From: Xylanibacter rarus
Lineage (GTDB): Bacteria > Bacteroidota > Bacteroidia > Bacteroidales > Bacteroidaceae
DNA: 64,000 nt
Direction: 5' to 3'
NCBI RefSeq assembly: GCF_001275135.1
Contig: NZ_LFQU01000005.1
Location: 1 to 64,000 of the forward strand
The notes under the pieces are model-generated. The model was not told where the DNA came from, ran no database searches, and saw only the letters and a program-made list of their open reading frames with translations. Each line of letters starts with the position of its first letter. Within the stretch, counting starts at the first letter, position 1. The position numbers were made by a program, and so were the translations under genes. Shown here one piece after another: positions 18,598 through 27,493 of this stretch.

Positions 18598-20811
18598 TTA
18601 TTTTATGGTTTTTGTATTAAGGAAATTATTTTCAAGTTCATCCATTGTCGAATCTGTTCTATCTAAAAGGTCCTGCATAAAAGAAGGCAAATCTCCATCA
18701 GGATTAAGTTTATAATCAAGAAGAGCGCTTTTTAACTTTAATCCAAAATCTATATAATTAACCTGCATAAATTTACGTGCTGCTTTTACATATTTGGCCT
18801 CATCTTCAGTAAGCAAACCAGCTCCAATTAATTTGCTCAGAATAATGTTAAGGGGTCTTTTCCTCATAAACATTGATCTTCCTTCAAGATGATTATTCAA
18901 TACATTTCGTTTAATACCGACCTCCTGACATAATCTAGATATACCGTTTCTGTCTAATTGACTGACAAATGTTTTCAGTCTTTCTTGCCATAAATCAGAA
19001 TAATATCGTATGTCTCTATCGCCAGGTAAATTACAGTACGCACTAGCCAACTTGTTAAACAAGTCTGACTCTTCTGCGTTCTGAGAATAATACGTAATAG
19101 TTAAGCCTGACGGATTCTCAATAGCATTGAACGGCATGCGTCTTAAAGATTCATCAGGTTCATAAACCAATACGTCTCCATATATTATTTCCTTAGTTTT
19201 GTCTGTAAATTCAATTCTGTCAACACTATAAACTCGTCTTACAGAATAATTGACTGTTTCATCATTTTCAAAATAATCTTCAATTCTAAACGCAGCATCA
19301 TCTGCAGTAACATTTTGTTCCTCCGGAATATCTTCGTAATATAGAGGATCTCTGCGAATATTAAATGATGTTCTGTCCATAAGGCGAGTTTCAACCTCAC
19401 TATAATATAGGGCCTTAACCCTTGCAAAGTTATGAAATCTCATCAATGTTGTTATTGGATTAACATACTGAGGATTATTCGTATGAGGAGGAGCGTCTAT
19501 CACAATTATATTTCCTTCACCGCCTAAACCTTTAACTTGTCTGTATATGCTGTGATCAAGGTCAACAGCCTTAACTGCGCCTAATTCCGTTGCCTTCGCT
19601 AGCTTAGGATTTGAATCACTATTGTAGGTTAAACCACTCGCCCAGTCTTCCAATTCAGAAAAGACATCTTCATTATATATATTATCAAGAATTTTATCAA
19701 GGAATTTCGGGAAATATTCTTTAAAATTATTTAATCTAGTCTTCGAAAAATTTATGTCAGCAAGTATTTTTCTTGACATATTATATATGTGCTTTGCATT
19801 ATCATCCCCAATCTGATCTCTATATTTATCAAGTATATTTTTAAGACTTTTCATAGAGTCAGTCAGCCATGGGAAATCAATGGCTATGAACTCAGGATTA
19901 ACATATTCAACGTTTCTATTTGCTGCGCAATAATCATGAATATCCTTGAATGTCAAGGTAACGATCTGAGGCTTTCTTTCCAACAAATACATTGTGGGCT
20001 GCGACCCGTAAACAATTAATTTTTGTATTGGTCCATAAGGGTGCAGTGCATTTAATAATTGCTGAATACGGCCGAAAGCCTTGTCACCTAAGACAATGGC
20101 AATATCTGCAATTCTAGGAATTGTGCTGTTAGCATTTAACATATTCACCATAGGTAAGACATATTCTCCGGCAAACTCATACCCTCCGTAATCAGGGCTA
20201 CACACAATAAACCCCGTTGAATATCTTGCGTTTTCATTATCATATAAATTTAATATATTTATCTCATTGCTACATGACGTAAAACCATTATTCAACTGTC
20301 CGGGAATGTCATTTAACCTGTATATTGCTTTAGCACTTTTTATTACTTCATTTTTTTTCTGTATACTATATCCACATAGCCCCCTCTTTGGCAAAGGCCT
20401 CCAAATAAACGTTAACGTAGTTTTATTATTGTTTCTTACCCCGTTCAAATAATAATATGGCTCGCCGTCGTTTTCATCTGGTATAAGTAAGAATTTATCG
20501 TTTTCATTATACCATGTACCAGGATATGACAATTCACTCGGGTTAAGTCTGTCTTGCCTAAGTGCCAAACGTAACGCCAACGCAACAATATCACAAGTTT
20601 TTCTCCAATATTCATCCTGCCTATCTACATCATTTGTATATTCTTCGGCAGGCATGTTAAAATATAAGACATGTTCCTCTGAATCATTCAAAAAATGTAA
20701 CACCTCATAACAGATTCTTAAGTACAAAGGTGGATATCCATCTCTTATAATCCGATTATATAACCTATTGCCAAGATAGTTTTTTATGGTTTCTAATGTG
20801 ACTTCATTCAT
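18598..20811 (-). CDS. Protein of unknown fold in DrmE position
   Basis: Unrecognised 737-residue soluble protein. No Walker A or membrane segment is seen. The middle contains a possible Rossmann-like stretch (IADIAIVLGDKAFGRI, LIVYGSQPTMYLL, GGEGNIIVIDAP). The last 150 residues look like a helix-turn-helix region (RLCQEVGIKRNVLNNHLEGRSM). It lies directly upstream of drmA with an 11-base gap, the place taken by drmE in class 2 DISARM, so a DrmE-like role is a positional inference only. A profile comparison with DrmE is needed to name it. It starts at ATG 20811, 47 bases after the helicase gene upstream. Confidence 0.7.
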   Translation of the reverse strand: MNEVTLETIKNYLGNRLYNRIIRDGYPPLYLRICYEVLHFLNDSEEHVLYFNMPAEEYTNDVDRQDEYWRKTCDIVALALRLALRQDRLNPSELSYPGTWYNENDKFLLIPDENDGEPYYYLNGVRNNNKTTLTFIWRPLPKRGLCGYSIQKKNEVIKSAKAIYRLNDIPGQLNNGFTSCSNEINILNLYDNENARYSTGFIVCSPDYGGYEFAGEYVLPMVNMLNANSTIPRIADIAIVLGDKAFGRIQQLLNALHPYGPIQKLIVYGSQPTMYLLERKPQIVTLTFKDIHDYCAANRNVEYVNPEFIAIDFPWLTDSMKSLKNILDKYRDQIGDDNAKHIYNMSRKILADINFSKTRLNNFKEYFPKFLDKILDNIYNEDVFSELEDWASGLTYNSDSNPKLAKATELGAVKAVDLDHSIYRQVKGLGGEGNIIVIDAPPHTNNPQYVNPITTLMRFHNFARVKALYYSEVETRLMDRTSFNIRRDPLYYEDIPEEQNVTADDAAFRIEDYFENDETVNYSVRRVYSVDRIEFTDKTKEIIYGDVLVYEPDESLRRMPFNAIENPSGLTITYYSQNAEESDLFNKLASAYCNLPGDRDIRYYSDLWQERLKTFVSQLDRNGISRLCQEVGIKRNVLNNHLEGRSMFMRKRPLNIILSKLIGAGLLTEDEAKYVKAARKFMQVNYIDFGLKLKSALLDYKLNPDGDLPSFMQDLLDRTDSTMDELENNFLNTKTIK

Positions 20812-20858
20812 GATTATTATACTATTTACGTTAATAAAATTAATTTACCAGATTAAGG

Positions 20859-22742
20859 CTATATCTTACAATCAGTAAAATCCTGATGTTTCAGAGCAGC
20901 TCTACGTAGCATTGAAGCAATATCTGAAGAGGTATCTTCCAAAGTGATAACCAAAGTATCTATTGCCCTTGTCAGAGGCATCATTATCCATTGGAAAACT
21001 TGTTCCCATTTTAACCTGCTGACATCTCCAATAACATTTTCTTCAACAGACACTTCTTTGTATTTCAATTCCATTATTTCATCAATATTATAACATACAG
21101 TAACCCACCCTTCAAGACCTCGGCATGATTCATATTGAAAAATACGGCAACTGTCTATCAGCTCTTTCGGACTGCACGAAGCCAATGCTTTGGTATTTGT
21201 CCCGTCTATAAAATTAATTTTACCCGTATTTTTCCATAAATCAGCTTTTATAAAATGATTGTCTTTTACCTGAGCCGGTGAAACAAGAACGAGGATGTCA
21301 TAATTAGAGCACTCTGCATCCTTACATGTCTGTTCCAACATTGTATGCAAATCTGTTGTATAATGAGGAGCAATGATAACCTTACCGCCTTCAAGACCTT
21401 GTGCCGGTTCAAATCCTGCACATGTGTCTGAAATGCCCATTTCTTCTGTCAGACTTTTTAAGAAACTGACAATATTGGCTTTTTGGCGAAGGCCTTGTTT
21501 AAGTTTTATATTAGGTACGCCCCATCTTGCAGCTGTATTCCGTCTGATTTTCTGTAAGGCACTTTTTGCAACAATAATACGCTCTTTACCATACACACAT
21601 TCTAGAAAATCTTTTTCATCGGGAGTACAATCTTGAGCTTCATCCAAGAATATGAAGTCATCAATGTCATCTGCATATTTTGTTCTCAGCGGTTTTTTAT
21701 TATTTTGTTCATAAAGACAATGTATATATTCAATTATCTTGTTCGATTGATTAGACTTTTTCCATCCCAAATAAGATGCAAGCGAATAAAGATAAGAATG
21801 AAGCGTAGATATTGTCAGATTACTCCTTGCATCAGGTGAAGATGGAATAAAGCAGACCAAACGCTGCAAATCCATTGTAAGCGCGTTGTTATATGTCAAC
21901 AATGCACAGCTATACCCATCAGCCGCACGTTTTAATGCAGTCTGAAGCAACAAGAATGTCTTACCTGTTCCGGCTTTTCCGTCTATACAATTAAAATCAT
22001 TGTTATTTATTATTGCCTTTGCGTCATTTTCAAGCAAGCCTGAAACAAGATGTTCTGTTTTAACCCTAAGCGTAGCTGGCGCTACAGGGCGTTCCTGAAT
22101 AAAATCATTTACAAGCAGAGAAAGATCTTCTTTATGTTCTTCTTCTTTCCTTTTCATCAAAGCATCAAGTTTACCATGAAACAGGCTTTGTCCTGATTTT
22201 ATTATTTGCTTAATAATGTCTCCAAAGCAAAACGAAGAAAGCAGGACAGGATATGTCGTATTCCATTCCTTTGATTCCCAAATATCAAGAGAAACAGATT
22301 TTAGCCAAAGAATATTTGATATGAAAATCGAATAGTCATGATGTTTACAGTAATTTAAGATTGTGTATTTCTGATTTCTATTTTGCTCTGAAGCATTTTT
22401 ACGTTCATTCGTACTTGGATAGTTAACATAAATATTTGTCGAGGTAGCATATACATCATCAACCGTCTGTTCTTTAAGTTCGATTGCCGTACAAAAACTT
22501 CTGACATCAATTTCGTTATCATCAATAATCAGATGACAATCATGCAAATCTGCAACTAACAGAATATCTATATCCGAAACTCTTCCAAAAGGAATATTTA
22601 CTCCTGATAAAATATCTATAGTTCCTTTTGCAGCAGATGGAATTGTTTTACTTATCATCTCGCTCAACAATTTAGCCGCATCAGCTTCACTGCATTTACC
22701 ACTCAAAGGATAAAGATTTATTTGTAGTTGGTTGTCATTCAT
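20859..22742 (-). CDS. NERD-like nuclease fused to SF1 (UvrD/DUF2075-type) helicase
   Basis: First gene of the drm-like operon, 627 residues. The N-terminal 120 residues resemble a NERD nuclease: a conserved acid in GRVSDIDILLV and an E-x-K in FCTAIELKEQ (about residues 88-94). The C-terminal part is a superfamily 1 helicase: Walker A GKAGTGKTFLLLQ near residue 253, motif II DEAQD near 364, GLRQKANIVSFLKSL after that, and a UvrD-like end (YESCRGLEG, WIMMPLTRAIDTLVI). It probably unwinds and cuts foreign or damaged DNA. Classical DISARM has a SNF2-type DrmD here instead. A TAnnTTTG box lies 22 bases upstream. Confidence 0.8.
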   Translation of the reverse strand: MNDNQLQINLYPLSGKCSEADAAKLLSEMISKTIPSAAKGTIDILSGVNIPFGRVSDIDILLVADLHDCHLIIDDNEIDVRSFCTAIELKEQTVDDVYATSTNIYVNYPSTNERKNASEQNRNQKYTILNYCKHHDYSIFISNILWLKSVSLDIWESKEWNTTYPVLLSSFCFGDIIKQIIKSGQSLFHGKLDALMKRKEEEHKEDLSLLVNDFIQERPVAPATLRVKTEHLVSGLLENDAKAIINNNDFNCIDGKAGTGKTFLLLQTALKRAADGYSCALLTYNNALTMDLQRLVCFIPSSPDARSNLTISTLHSYLYSLASYLGWKKSNQSNKIIEYIHCLYEQNNKKPLRTKYADDIDDFIFLDEAQDCTPDEKDFLECVYGKERIIVAKSALQKIRRNTAARWGVPNIKLKQGLRQKANIVSFLKSLTEEMGISDTCAGFEPAQGLEGGKVIIAPHYTTDLHTMLEQTCKDAECSNYDILVLVSPAQVKDNHFIKADLWKNTGKINFIDGTNTKALASCSPKELIDSCRIFQYESCRGLEGWVTVCYNIDEIMELKYKEVSVEENVIGDVSRLKWEQVFQWIMMPLTRAIDTLVITLEDTSSDIASMLRRAALKHQDFTDCKI

Positions 22743-22764
22743 AGCTTTTAGTTTTCTTAGAAAG

Positions 22765-22772
22765 CAAAGTTA
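22765..22772 (-). promoter_or_regulatory. -7 box (TAACTTTG) of the drm-like operon
   Basis: CAAAGTTA on the plus strand is TAACTTTG on the coding strand, 22 bases before the ATG at 22742. It is the only good promoter candidate before the four tightly spaced genes, which fits a single transcript of about 9.3 kb. Confidence 0.55.
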
Positions 22773-22924
22773 ATGGTTTTTCTTGAAACTATAAAACGTT
22801 TCTTATCTTTTTGTAAAAATTTAGTAAACTATTAGCAGGCTCCGAGCGCTGTGGCGTACTAAATAAATTGTCAATTCTCTCCAATAAAAGAAAGTATGTC
22901 AGTACACCGTAATTGACTAAAATT

Positions 22925-22976
22925 AGTGGTCCGGTAACGAATAAAAACCGGGCCACTTTCGGTTAAAAAGTGGCCC
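22925..22976. repeat. Two overlapping, mutually exclusive stem-loops
   Basis: AGTGGTCCGGT (22925-22935) can pair with ACCGGGCCACT (22947-22957), allowing one G-U. GGGCCACTTT (22950-22959) can instead pair with AAAGTGGCCC (22967-22976). The rest of the 22743-23217 gap is AT-rich and shows no gene. Confidence 0.55.
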
Positions 22977-23217
22977 ACTTACGATGCGTAAACGATAGGT
23001 TAATGATTTAAAAGCTAAACACTGTTATTTGCTTACATATTTGTTTATAAAAACATTTTTTCTGCTTATTTTTTAACCATAAACACATGTTTTCCTTTCA
23101 ATTTTCAGCACTTAAAATCTGATATGCCAAAGACTGTGCTGACATTATACGCCTAAAGCAGCAAAACAGACATATAACATTTTACATTTTTATCAAAGCT
23201 ACGACAATCAACCTTCC

Positions 23218-24456
23218 CTACCCTCTCTGTTTCTGCTTGAACAACTGAAGAGGTTTGCCGTAGTTGAGCATGCGCCATATCCACTCTAGGGGGCCGAACT
23301 GGCAGTAATGGAACCACAGACGGCTTAGCAACATCTGAAGGACAAACACGCCGAGGGCTATAATCTCTGTAAACGAAAGGCCCACGCCGGCACCAAGGCC
23401 GAAGCCTATGCCGTAGAAAAGGAACATGCCTGCTATAGACTGACAGATGTAATTGGTCAAAGCCATGCGGCCGGTAGCGGCAAGGGCGCGCCATACCGCC
23501 GAACGGCTGCTGCGGAGATAAAGCAGGCAGAGGGACGACATATAGGCGAAACCGAGCGGATAGACGCTGACGGCGTAAAGCAATGAGTGGGCAGCGTTGC
23601 CAAATGGATGACCGCCAACGGCGCTCCATGCATAGACAACAGACAAAGGAATACCGACACTGAAGCCTATAACCGACACGCGGTGCAGCAAGTGCCTATG
23701 GGCTGAAAGGTCGGCATATATCTTCTGACGCCCGATGTAATAGCCTATCAGAAACAGGCCAAGGACCTTAAAATAGCGGTTGCCGTCGACAAACTCCTGC
23801 ACTCTTACCAACGCTCCCTGAATAAGAAACTGAAACACCTGAGCATAACTGTCAGCATCGCGCAGCCAATAGCCGAAGTTTTCTTCTGTTATGCCGTACT
23901 TGCGGCAGTAATGCCATTGAGCCTCAACGGCAGGAGCCGAAAGACTGACGCCGAAGATCTGTGTCAGTGTGTCGACAGCCACGGGCAACACAAGGAAGAA
24001 GGCTGCCCACGAAAGCATCTTCCGGTTGCTCACGTTTCTGAACAACGGCAGCACCATGCCCATAAGGGCATAAAGCATAAGTATGTCGCCGCTCCAAATG
24101 AACATAAGATGCAGGAATCCTATAGCGAGCAACACGGCCATGCGTCTGTAGAACAGTCTGAAAGCCCCGTTGCCTTTCTGCTCGGCATGACTTATTATTA
24201 TCGAGAAGCCCATGCCGAAGAGCAGCGAGAACAGGGTGTAAAACTTGCCGCCGATGAACACATACTGCAAGAATCGCACAATCCTGTCTACACCGGCTGA
24301 AGGCATTGACGCCGCAACGTCGGCCGGCTGAAACGTATAGAGCGAGAACTCGGGATAATTGGCAAGGCAGATGCCAAGCAAGGCGAAGCCTCTAAGTGCG
24401 TCGAGAATGACATAGCGTTCCGACGGCTTTACTGGGGAATAGTTGGTTTTGGACAT
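23218..24456 (-). CDS. DUF418 membrane protein (YeiB-like)
   Basis: Polytopic membrane protein of 412 residues with about 9-10 hydrophobic segments. The N-terminal family signature YVILDALRGFALLGICLANYPEF and the C-terminal DUF418 block (GRMALTNYICQSIAGMFLFYGIGFG ... FGPLEWIWRMLNYGK) are both present. The family is related to acyltransferase-3-type membrane proteins and is often proposed to be involved in transport or transfer of small groups; no function is established here. It is GC-rich compared with the drm-like genes upstream, which marks a return to core chromosome. It is monocistronic, with 350 bases before the next gene. Confidence 0.88.
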   Translation of the reverse strand: MSKTNYSPVKPSERYVILDALRGFALLGICLANYPEFSLYTFQPADVAASMPSAGVDRIVRFLQYVFIGGKFYTLFSLLFGMGFSIIISHAEQKGNGAFRLFYRRMAVLLAIGFLHLMFIWSGDILMLYALMGMVLPLFRNVSNRKMLSWAAFFLVLPVAVDTLTQIFGVSLSAPAVEAQWHYCRKYGITEENFGYWLRDADSYAQVFQFLIQGALVRVQEFVDGNRYFKVLGLFLIGYYIGRQKIYADLSAHRHLLHRVSVIGFSVGIPLSVVYAWSAVGGHPFGNAAHSLLYAVSVYPLGFAYMSSLCLLYLRSSRSAVWRALAATGRMALTNYICQSIAGMFLFYGIGFGLGAGVGLSFTEIIALGVFVLQMLLSRLWFHYCQFGPLEWIWRMLNYGKPLQLFKQKQRG

Positions 24457-24808
24457 GGATATTTTTTTTAGGAGTTAAGGAGTTATGAAGTTAAGGAGAA
24501 GTTCCTTGAGCATAGCGAAAAAAGACGTATGCCTTGAGGGGTATTGTCATTTGGAGTTAAAGTAGTTAAAGGAGTTATCGCCAACAAGTTGGCTAGGAGT
24601 TAAAGCCATATGCTTTGTGGATCCTTATCCAAAAATAGACACAAGACATTTGAATTTTTCACTCTTCACTTTCGTAAGGCGCTGTTTAATTTTACTTTTA
24701 ATTTTTAACTGCGCTTGCGCTCCCCGCCTGCTCTTCATTTTCACAAGGCAAATCATAATTAGCTAACGCTGAACTTTGTTTCTCCATTCTCAACTCTCAA
24801 TTCTCAAT
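24457..24808. repeat. Intergenic low-complexity repeats
   Basis: No gene is seen. The segment contains repeated GGAGTTAAGGAGTTA-type text (24472-24560), whose complement (TAACTCC) recurs at 350-440. It also carries TTTTTCACTCTTCACTTTCG near 24655 and CTCAACTCTCAATTCTCAATTT near 24790. It appears to be the same class of dispersed repeat as at 1-480. Confidence 0.45.
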
Positions 24809-25711
24809 TTACTTTCTGTTCACCATCATCACGCTTATCAGTATCACGGCAAGACCGGCGAGCTGTATCAGCGTTACGTCCTCATGACCAAGGCCGGCAC
24901 CGATTACTACAGCAACAACGGGATTGACGTAAGCATGAGTGGCAACTTCGGTGGCAGGACGCACACGAAGCAGCCAGATGTATGCCGTGTATGCCATCAT
25001 TGAACCGAATACTATAAGATAGGCCAACGAAAGCCATGAAACGGCTGATACTGCAGAGAGCTGCAAACTGCTGAAATCGCCCGACAATCCTGCGCACAAG
25101 GCAAACACGACGCCCGCACCGAGCATCTGCCATGCCGACGACGACAGTCCGCCGTCATCATTGCCGCGGATGTGATATTTTGAATACAGCGTACCGCATG
25201 CCCACGATATGCATCCACCTATAAGCAGAAGCACGCCATACTCATAATGACTGCCGCCGGGACGCTGCATGTTGAGCTGTTCGAGATAGAGCATGGCCAC
25301 ACCAAGAAAGCCAAGCACGATGCCTGCCACGGTGGAGACACTTCTGAAATTGCGACGCCACTGCGGAATATCGAGCAGCATTATCCACAAAGCCGTAGAC
25401 GAAGCCATTATTGCGACAAGACTGCTGCTGACATAGCGCTGGGCAAACATGATGACGCCCTGATCGACAAACAAAAGAATGATGCCGCACACGGCCGACT
25501 TAAAGATAAGTCCACGGCGCAACAGCCGCTCGCCACGCAACCGGCATACAGCAAGCAAGGCCAGACCTGCCACGGCGAAGCGCACCGTGCCGAGCACGAA
25601 CGGCGGAAAGTCGTGAAGACAAACCCCGATGAAATAATATGTGGAGCCCCATACAACGTATATGAGGAAATAGGCTGCAGCTACCGCAAGGCTGCCGGGG
25701 GGCTGTGGCAT
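24809..25711 (-). CDS. EamA/DMT-family transporter
   Basis: Inner-membrane metabolite exporter of the drug/metabolite transporter superfamily. It has ten hydrophobic segments in two EamA repeats; LIYVVWGSTYYFIGVCLHDFPP opens the first and PVVAVVIGAGLGHEDVTLIQLAGLAVILISVMMVNRK closes the second. The ATG at 25711 (MPQPPGSLAVAAAYFL) is chosen over a GTG at 25780, because the added residues are not membrane-like and the family starts just before the first helix. The length of 300 residues is normal. The substrate is unknown (amino acids or related compounds in relatives). Confidence 0.88.
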   Translation of the reverse strand: MPQPPGSLAVAAAYFLIYVVWGSTYYFIGVCLHDFPPFVLGTVRFAVAGLALLAVCRLRGERLLRRGLIFKSAVCGIILLFVDQGVIMFAQRYVSSSLVAIMASSTALWIMLLDIPQWRRNFRSVSTVAGIVLGFLGVAMLYLEQLNMQRPGGSHYEYGVLLLIGGCISWACGTLYSKYHIRGNDDGGLSSSAWQMLGAGVVFALCAGLSGDFSSLQLSAVSAVSWLSLAYLIVFGSMMAYTAYIWLLRVRPATEVATHAYVNPVVAVVIGAGLGHEDVTLIQLAGLAVILISVMMVNRK

Positions 25712-25816
25712 AGGCAGTTTGTTTGGTAAATAGTAATAATTGTCAGACCGAAAGCAGCGCGCCAGCCCTTTGGCCGGCACGTTGCCCTATATGCGTCAGC
25801 ACCATAAGCAATGATG

Positions 25817-26662
25817 TCAGCCTCTGGTCTTTATCTCGCAGTTGGCTGGTGCCTTGATGTTCTCGTCGATAGTTACCGAACCTATTGAGTCGGCCACAAT
25901 AACGCCCGATGTCGGATTCTTGATGTTGGTGATGGCTCCGCGTATGTCGGCGTTGAGCGTTGAATACTCGAAGGCCCTGTCGCACTCACTGTCGAACGTG
26001 CAGTTTTCCAACACCAGGTCGTGAGCATAGCACAGCGGCTGCTCGCCTGAGATATGACAGTTTACAAGGCGCAGGTTGCGCGAGTGCCATCCAAGATACT
26101 CGCCGTTAAGCTCTGAGTCGTAGATAGTAACGTTCTCCACCTCCCAGAAGGCATCCTTCGTGGTTATCTTGGCGTTGTGTATCTCTACGTTCTTTACATA
26201 CTGGAACACGTATTTACTGTCGCTCTCAAAGCCGTCTATGCGTATGTCGTTGCTGAACATGAAGGGATAAGTGCCGCCGTGCAGCTTCAGGTTCTTCACG
26301 TTGATGCGGTTGCAACGCCAGAAAATCTCGTCGGCGTCGTTTATCTCAACGTTCTCAATGTCGATGTCGTTCATCTCGCGGAACATCTTCGGCGCGTCTA
26401 TCACGGTGTTTTTCATCGTCAGATGGTCTGAATACCACAATGCAGAACGTCCGCCAACGGCAAAATAGCAGTTGTCTATCGTGAATCCGTGGACATGCCA
26501 GAACGGATAGTTACCTTCAAAGCGGCAATTGGTGGCCACAATGTTGCTGCATTCCTTTATGGCCGACTCGCCTTCGCGTATGGTTACGTTGTTGATATGC
26601 AGGTCGTGCGACGCGAACAACGGGCGTTCGCCGCCAAATTCGGTGTTCTCAATCAGTTTCAT
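25817..26662 (-). CDS. DUF3737 family right-handed beta-helix protein
   Basis: Soluble protein of 281 residues built of short repeated strands (ENTEFGGERPLFASHDLHINNVTI, ECSNIVATNCRFEG, HGFTIDNCYF, DIDIENVEI and so on), typical of a parallel beta-helix. The start MKLIENTEFGGERPLF and the end NIKAPANCEIKTR match the DUF3737 family, which has no established function. No signal peptide is visible. A -7-like box lies about 120 bases upstream, giving a long leader. It precedes the EamA gene by about 105 bases, so the two may share a transcript. Confidence 0.88.
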   Translation of the reverse strand: MKLIENTEFGGERPLFASHDLHINNVTIREGESAIKECSNIVATNCRFEGNYPFWHVHGFTIDNCYFAVGGRSALWYSDHLTMKNTVIDAPKMFREMNDIDIENVEINDADEIFWRCNRINVKNLKLHGGTYPFMFSNDIRIDGFESDSKYVFQYVKNVEIHNAKITTKDAFWEVENVTIYDSELNGEYLGWHSRNLRLVNCHISGEQPLCYAHDLVLENCTFDSECDRAFEYSTLNADIRGAITNIKNPTSGVIVADSIGSVTIDENIKAPANCEIKTRG

Positions 26663-26781
26663 AATATGTAATCTTTTTATAATTTATTTTTTCGTTGTCA
26701 GTAGAGCTGCGGAGCATTTCTTGCGCATCCGCCTTTAACAGACTATCGTCAGCAACGATATTTCTGTTGTTTTTTCTTTTG

Positions 26782-26789
26782 CAAAAATA
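26782..26789 (-). promoter_or_regulatory. -7 box (TATTTTTG), candidate promoter of the DUF3737 gene
   Basis: CAAAAATA on the plus strand equals TATTTTTG on the minus strand. It lies about 120 bases ahead of the DUF3737 ATG. The remaining 26663-27038 gap shows no convincing gene. Confidence 0.4.
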
Positions 26790-27038
26790 CGTATAATCAG
26801 ATAAAAAAGCTGTATCTAATTTACTGATTAGATGAAACAATTCACAGAAAATATGATTTGCTCAAATTAATTAACCGCCAATATAGGACTTTTCGGCACA
26901 AAATGATGACACAGAAACATTGGGCGGAGCGACCTGATTACCCCGAAACAACAGTTTATACTTACACTTGAAAGCAGCAGAATAATAACAAAAAAGGTTG
27001 GCATCAACGGCAAAACGGCCGACAGAATCAATGGCTTT

Positions 27039-27446
27039 TCAGCGCAAATCTGACTCTTCAATACATCTAACCACCGCAAGATCGGCCTCAGCCCAGTCGA
27101 CTGAGCGCAGCTCTTTAGCGCCGAGCCACACATAGTCTACATGCTCCGAGAGAACGAACCCGTCTGCCAGCGGCTCGCAGAGATATGCATTGAGCGTTAT
27201 CGAAAAGTCGGGATAATCATGACGGGCAGCCACTATCAGGTTGCCTACAGATATGTCATAATCAAGTTCCTCGGCAATTTCGCGCTTCAAAGCCTCCTGA
27301 GGCGTTTCTCCGGGCTCAATCTTTCCGCCCGGAAACTCGTATTTATAGCTTGTATAACTGTATTTTGTGCGGCCCTTTTTCACGCAGAAATATTTTCCGT
27401 CCTTGCGTATTACAGCTGCCACCACATTATAATGTTTAGCGTTCAT
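27039..27446 (-). CDS. NUDIX hydrolase (MutT-like)
   Basis: Nucleoside-triphosphate pyrophosphohydrolase of 135 residues. The NUDIX box is intact: GGKIEPGETPQEALKR followed by EIAEELDY (about residues 40-62), i.e. G-x5-E-x7-R-E-I-x-E-E. The N-terminal VVAAVIRKDGKYFCVKKGR and C-terminal VWLGAKELRSVDWAEADLAVV resemble the CTP/8-oxo-dGTP pyrophosphatase group that cleans the nucleotide pool. It lies 47 bases after the start of the transporter-gene end on the same strand and may be transcribed together with the GPH transporter gene. Confidence 0.9.
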   Translation of the reverse strand: MNAKHYNVVAAVIRKDGKYFCVKKGRTKYSYTSYKYEFPGGKIEPGETPQEALKREIAEELDYDISVGNLIVAARHDYPDFSITLNAYLCEPLADGFVLSEHVDYVWLGAKELRSVDWAEADLAVVRCIEESDLR

Positions 27447-27493
27447 ATTCAGCCTTTCTCCTTTTCTTGTTTCTTATATACTGCCGCAAACGG

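Noticed and set aside
26867-27133. 88-codon minus-strand frame overlapping the NUDIX gene end
   Set aside because: Same-strand alternative frame over a confident NUDIX gene; composition not protein-like.
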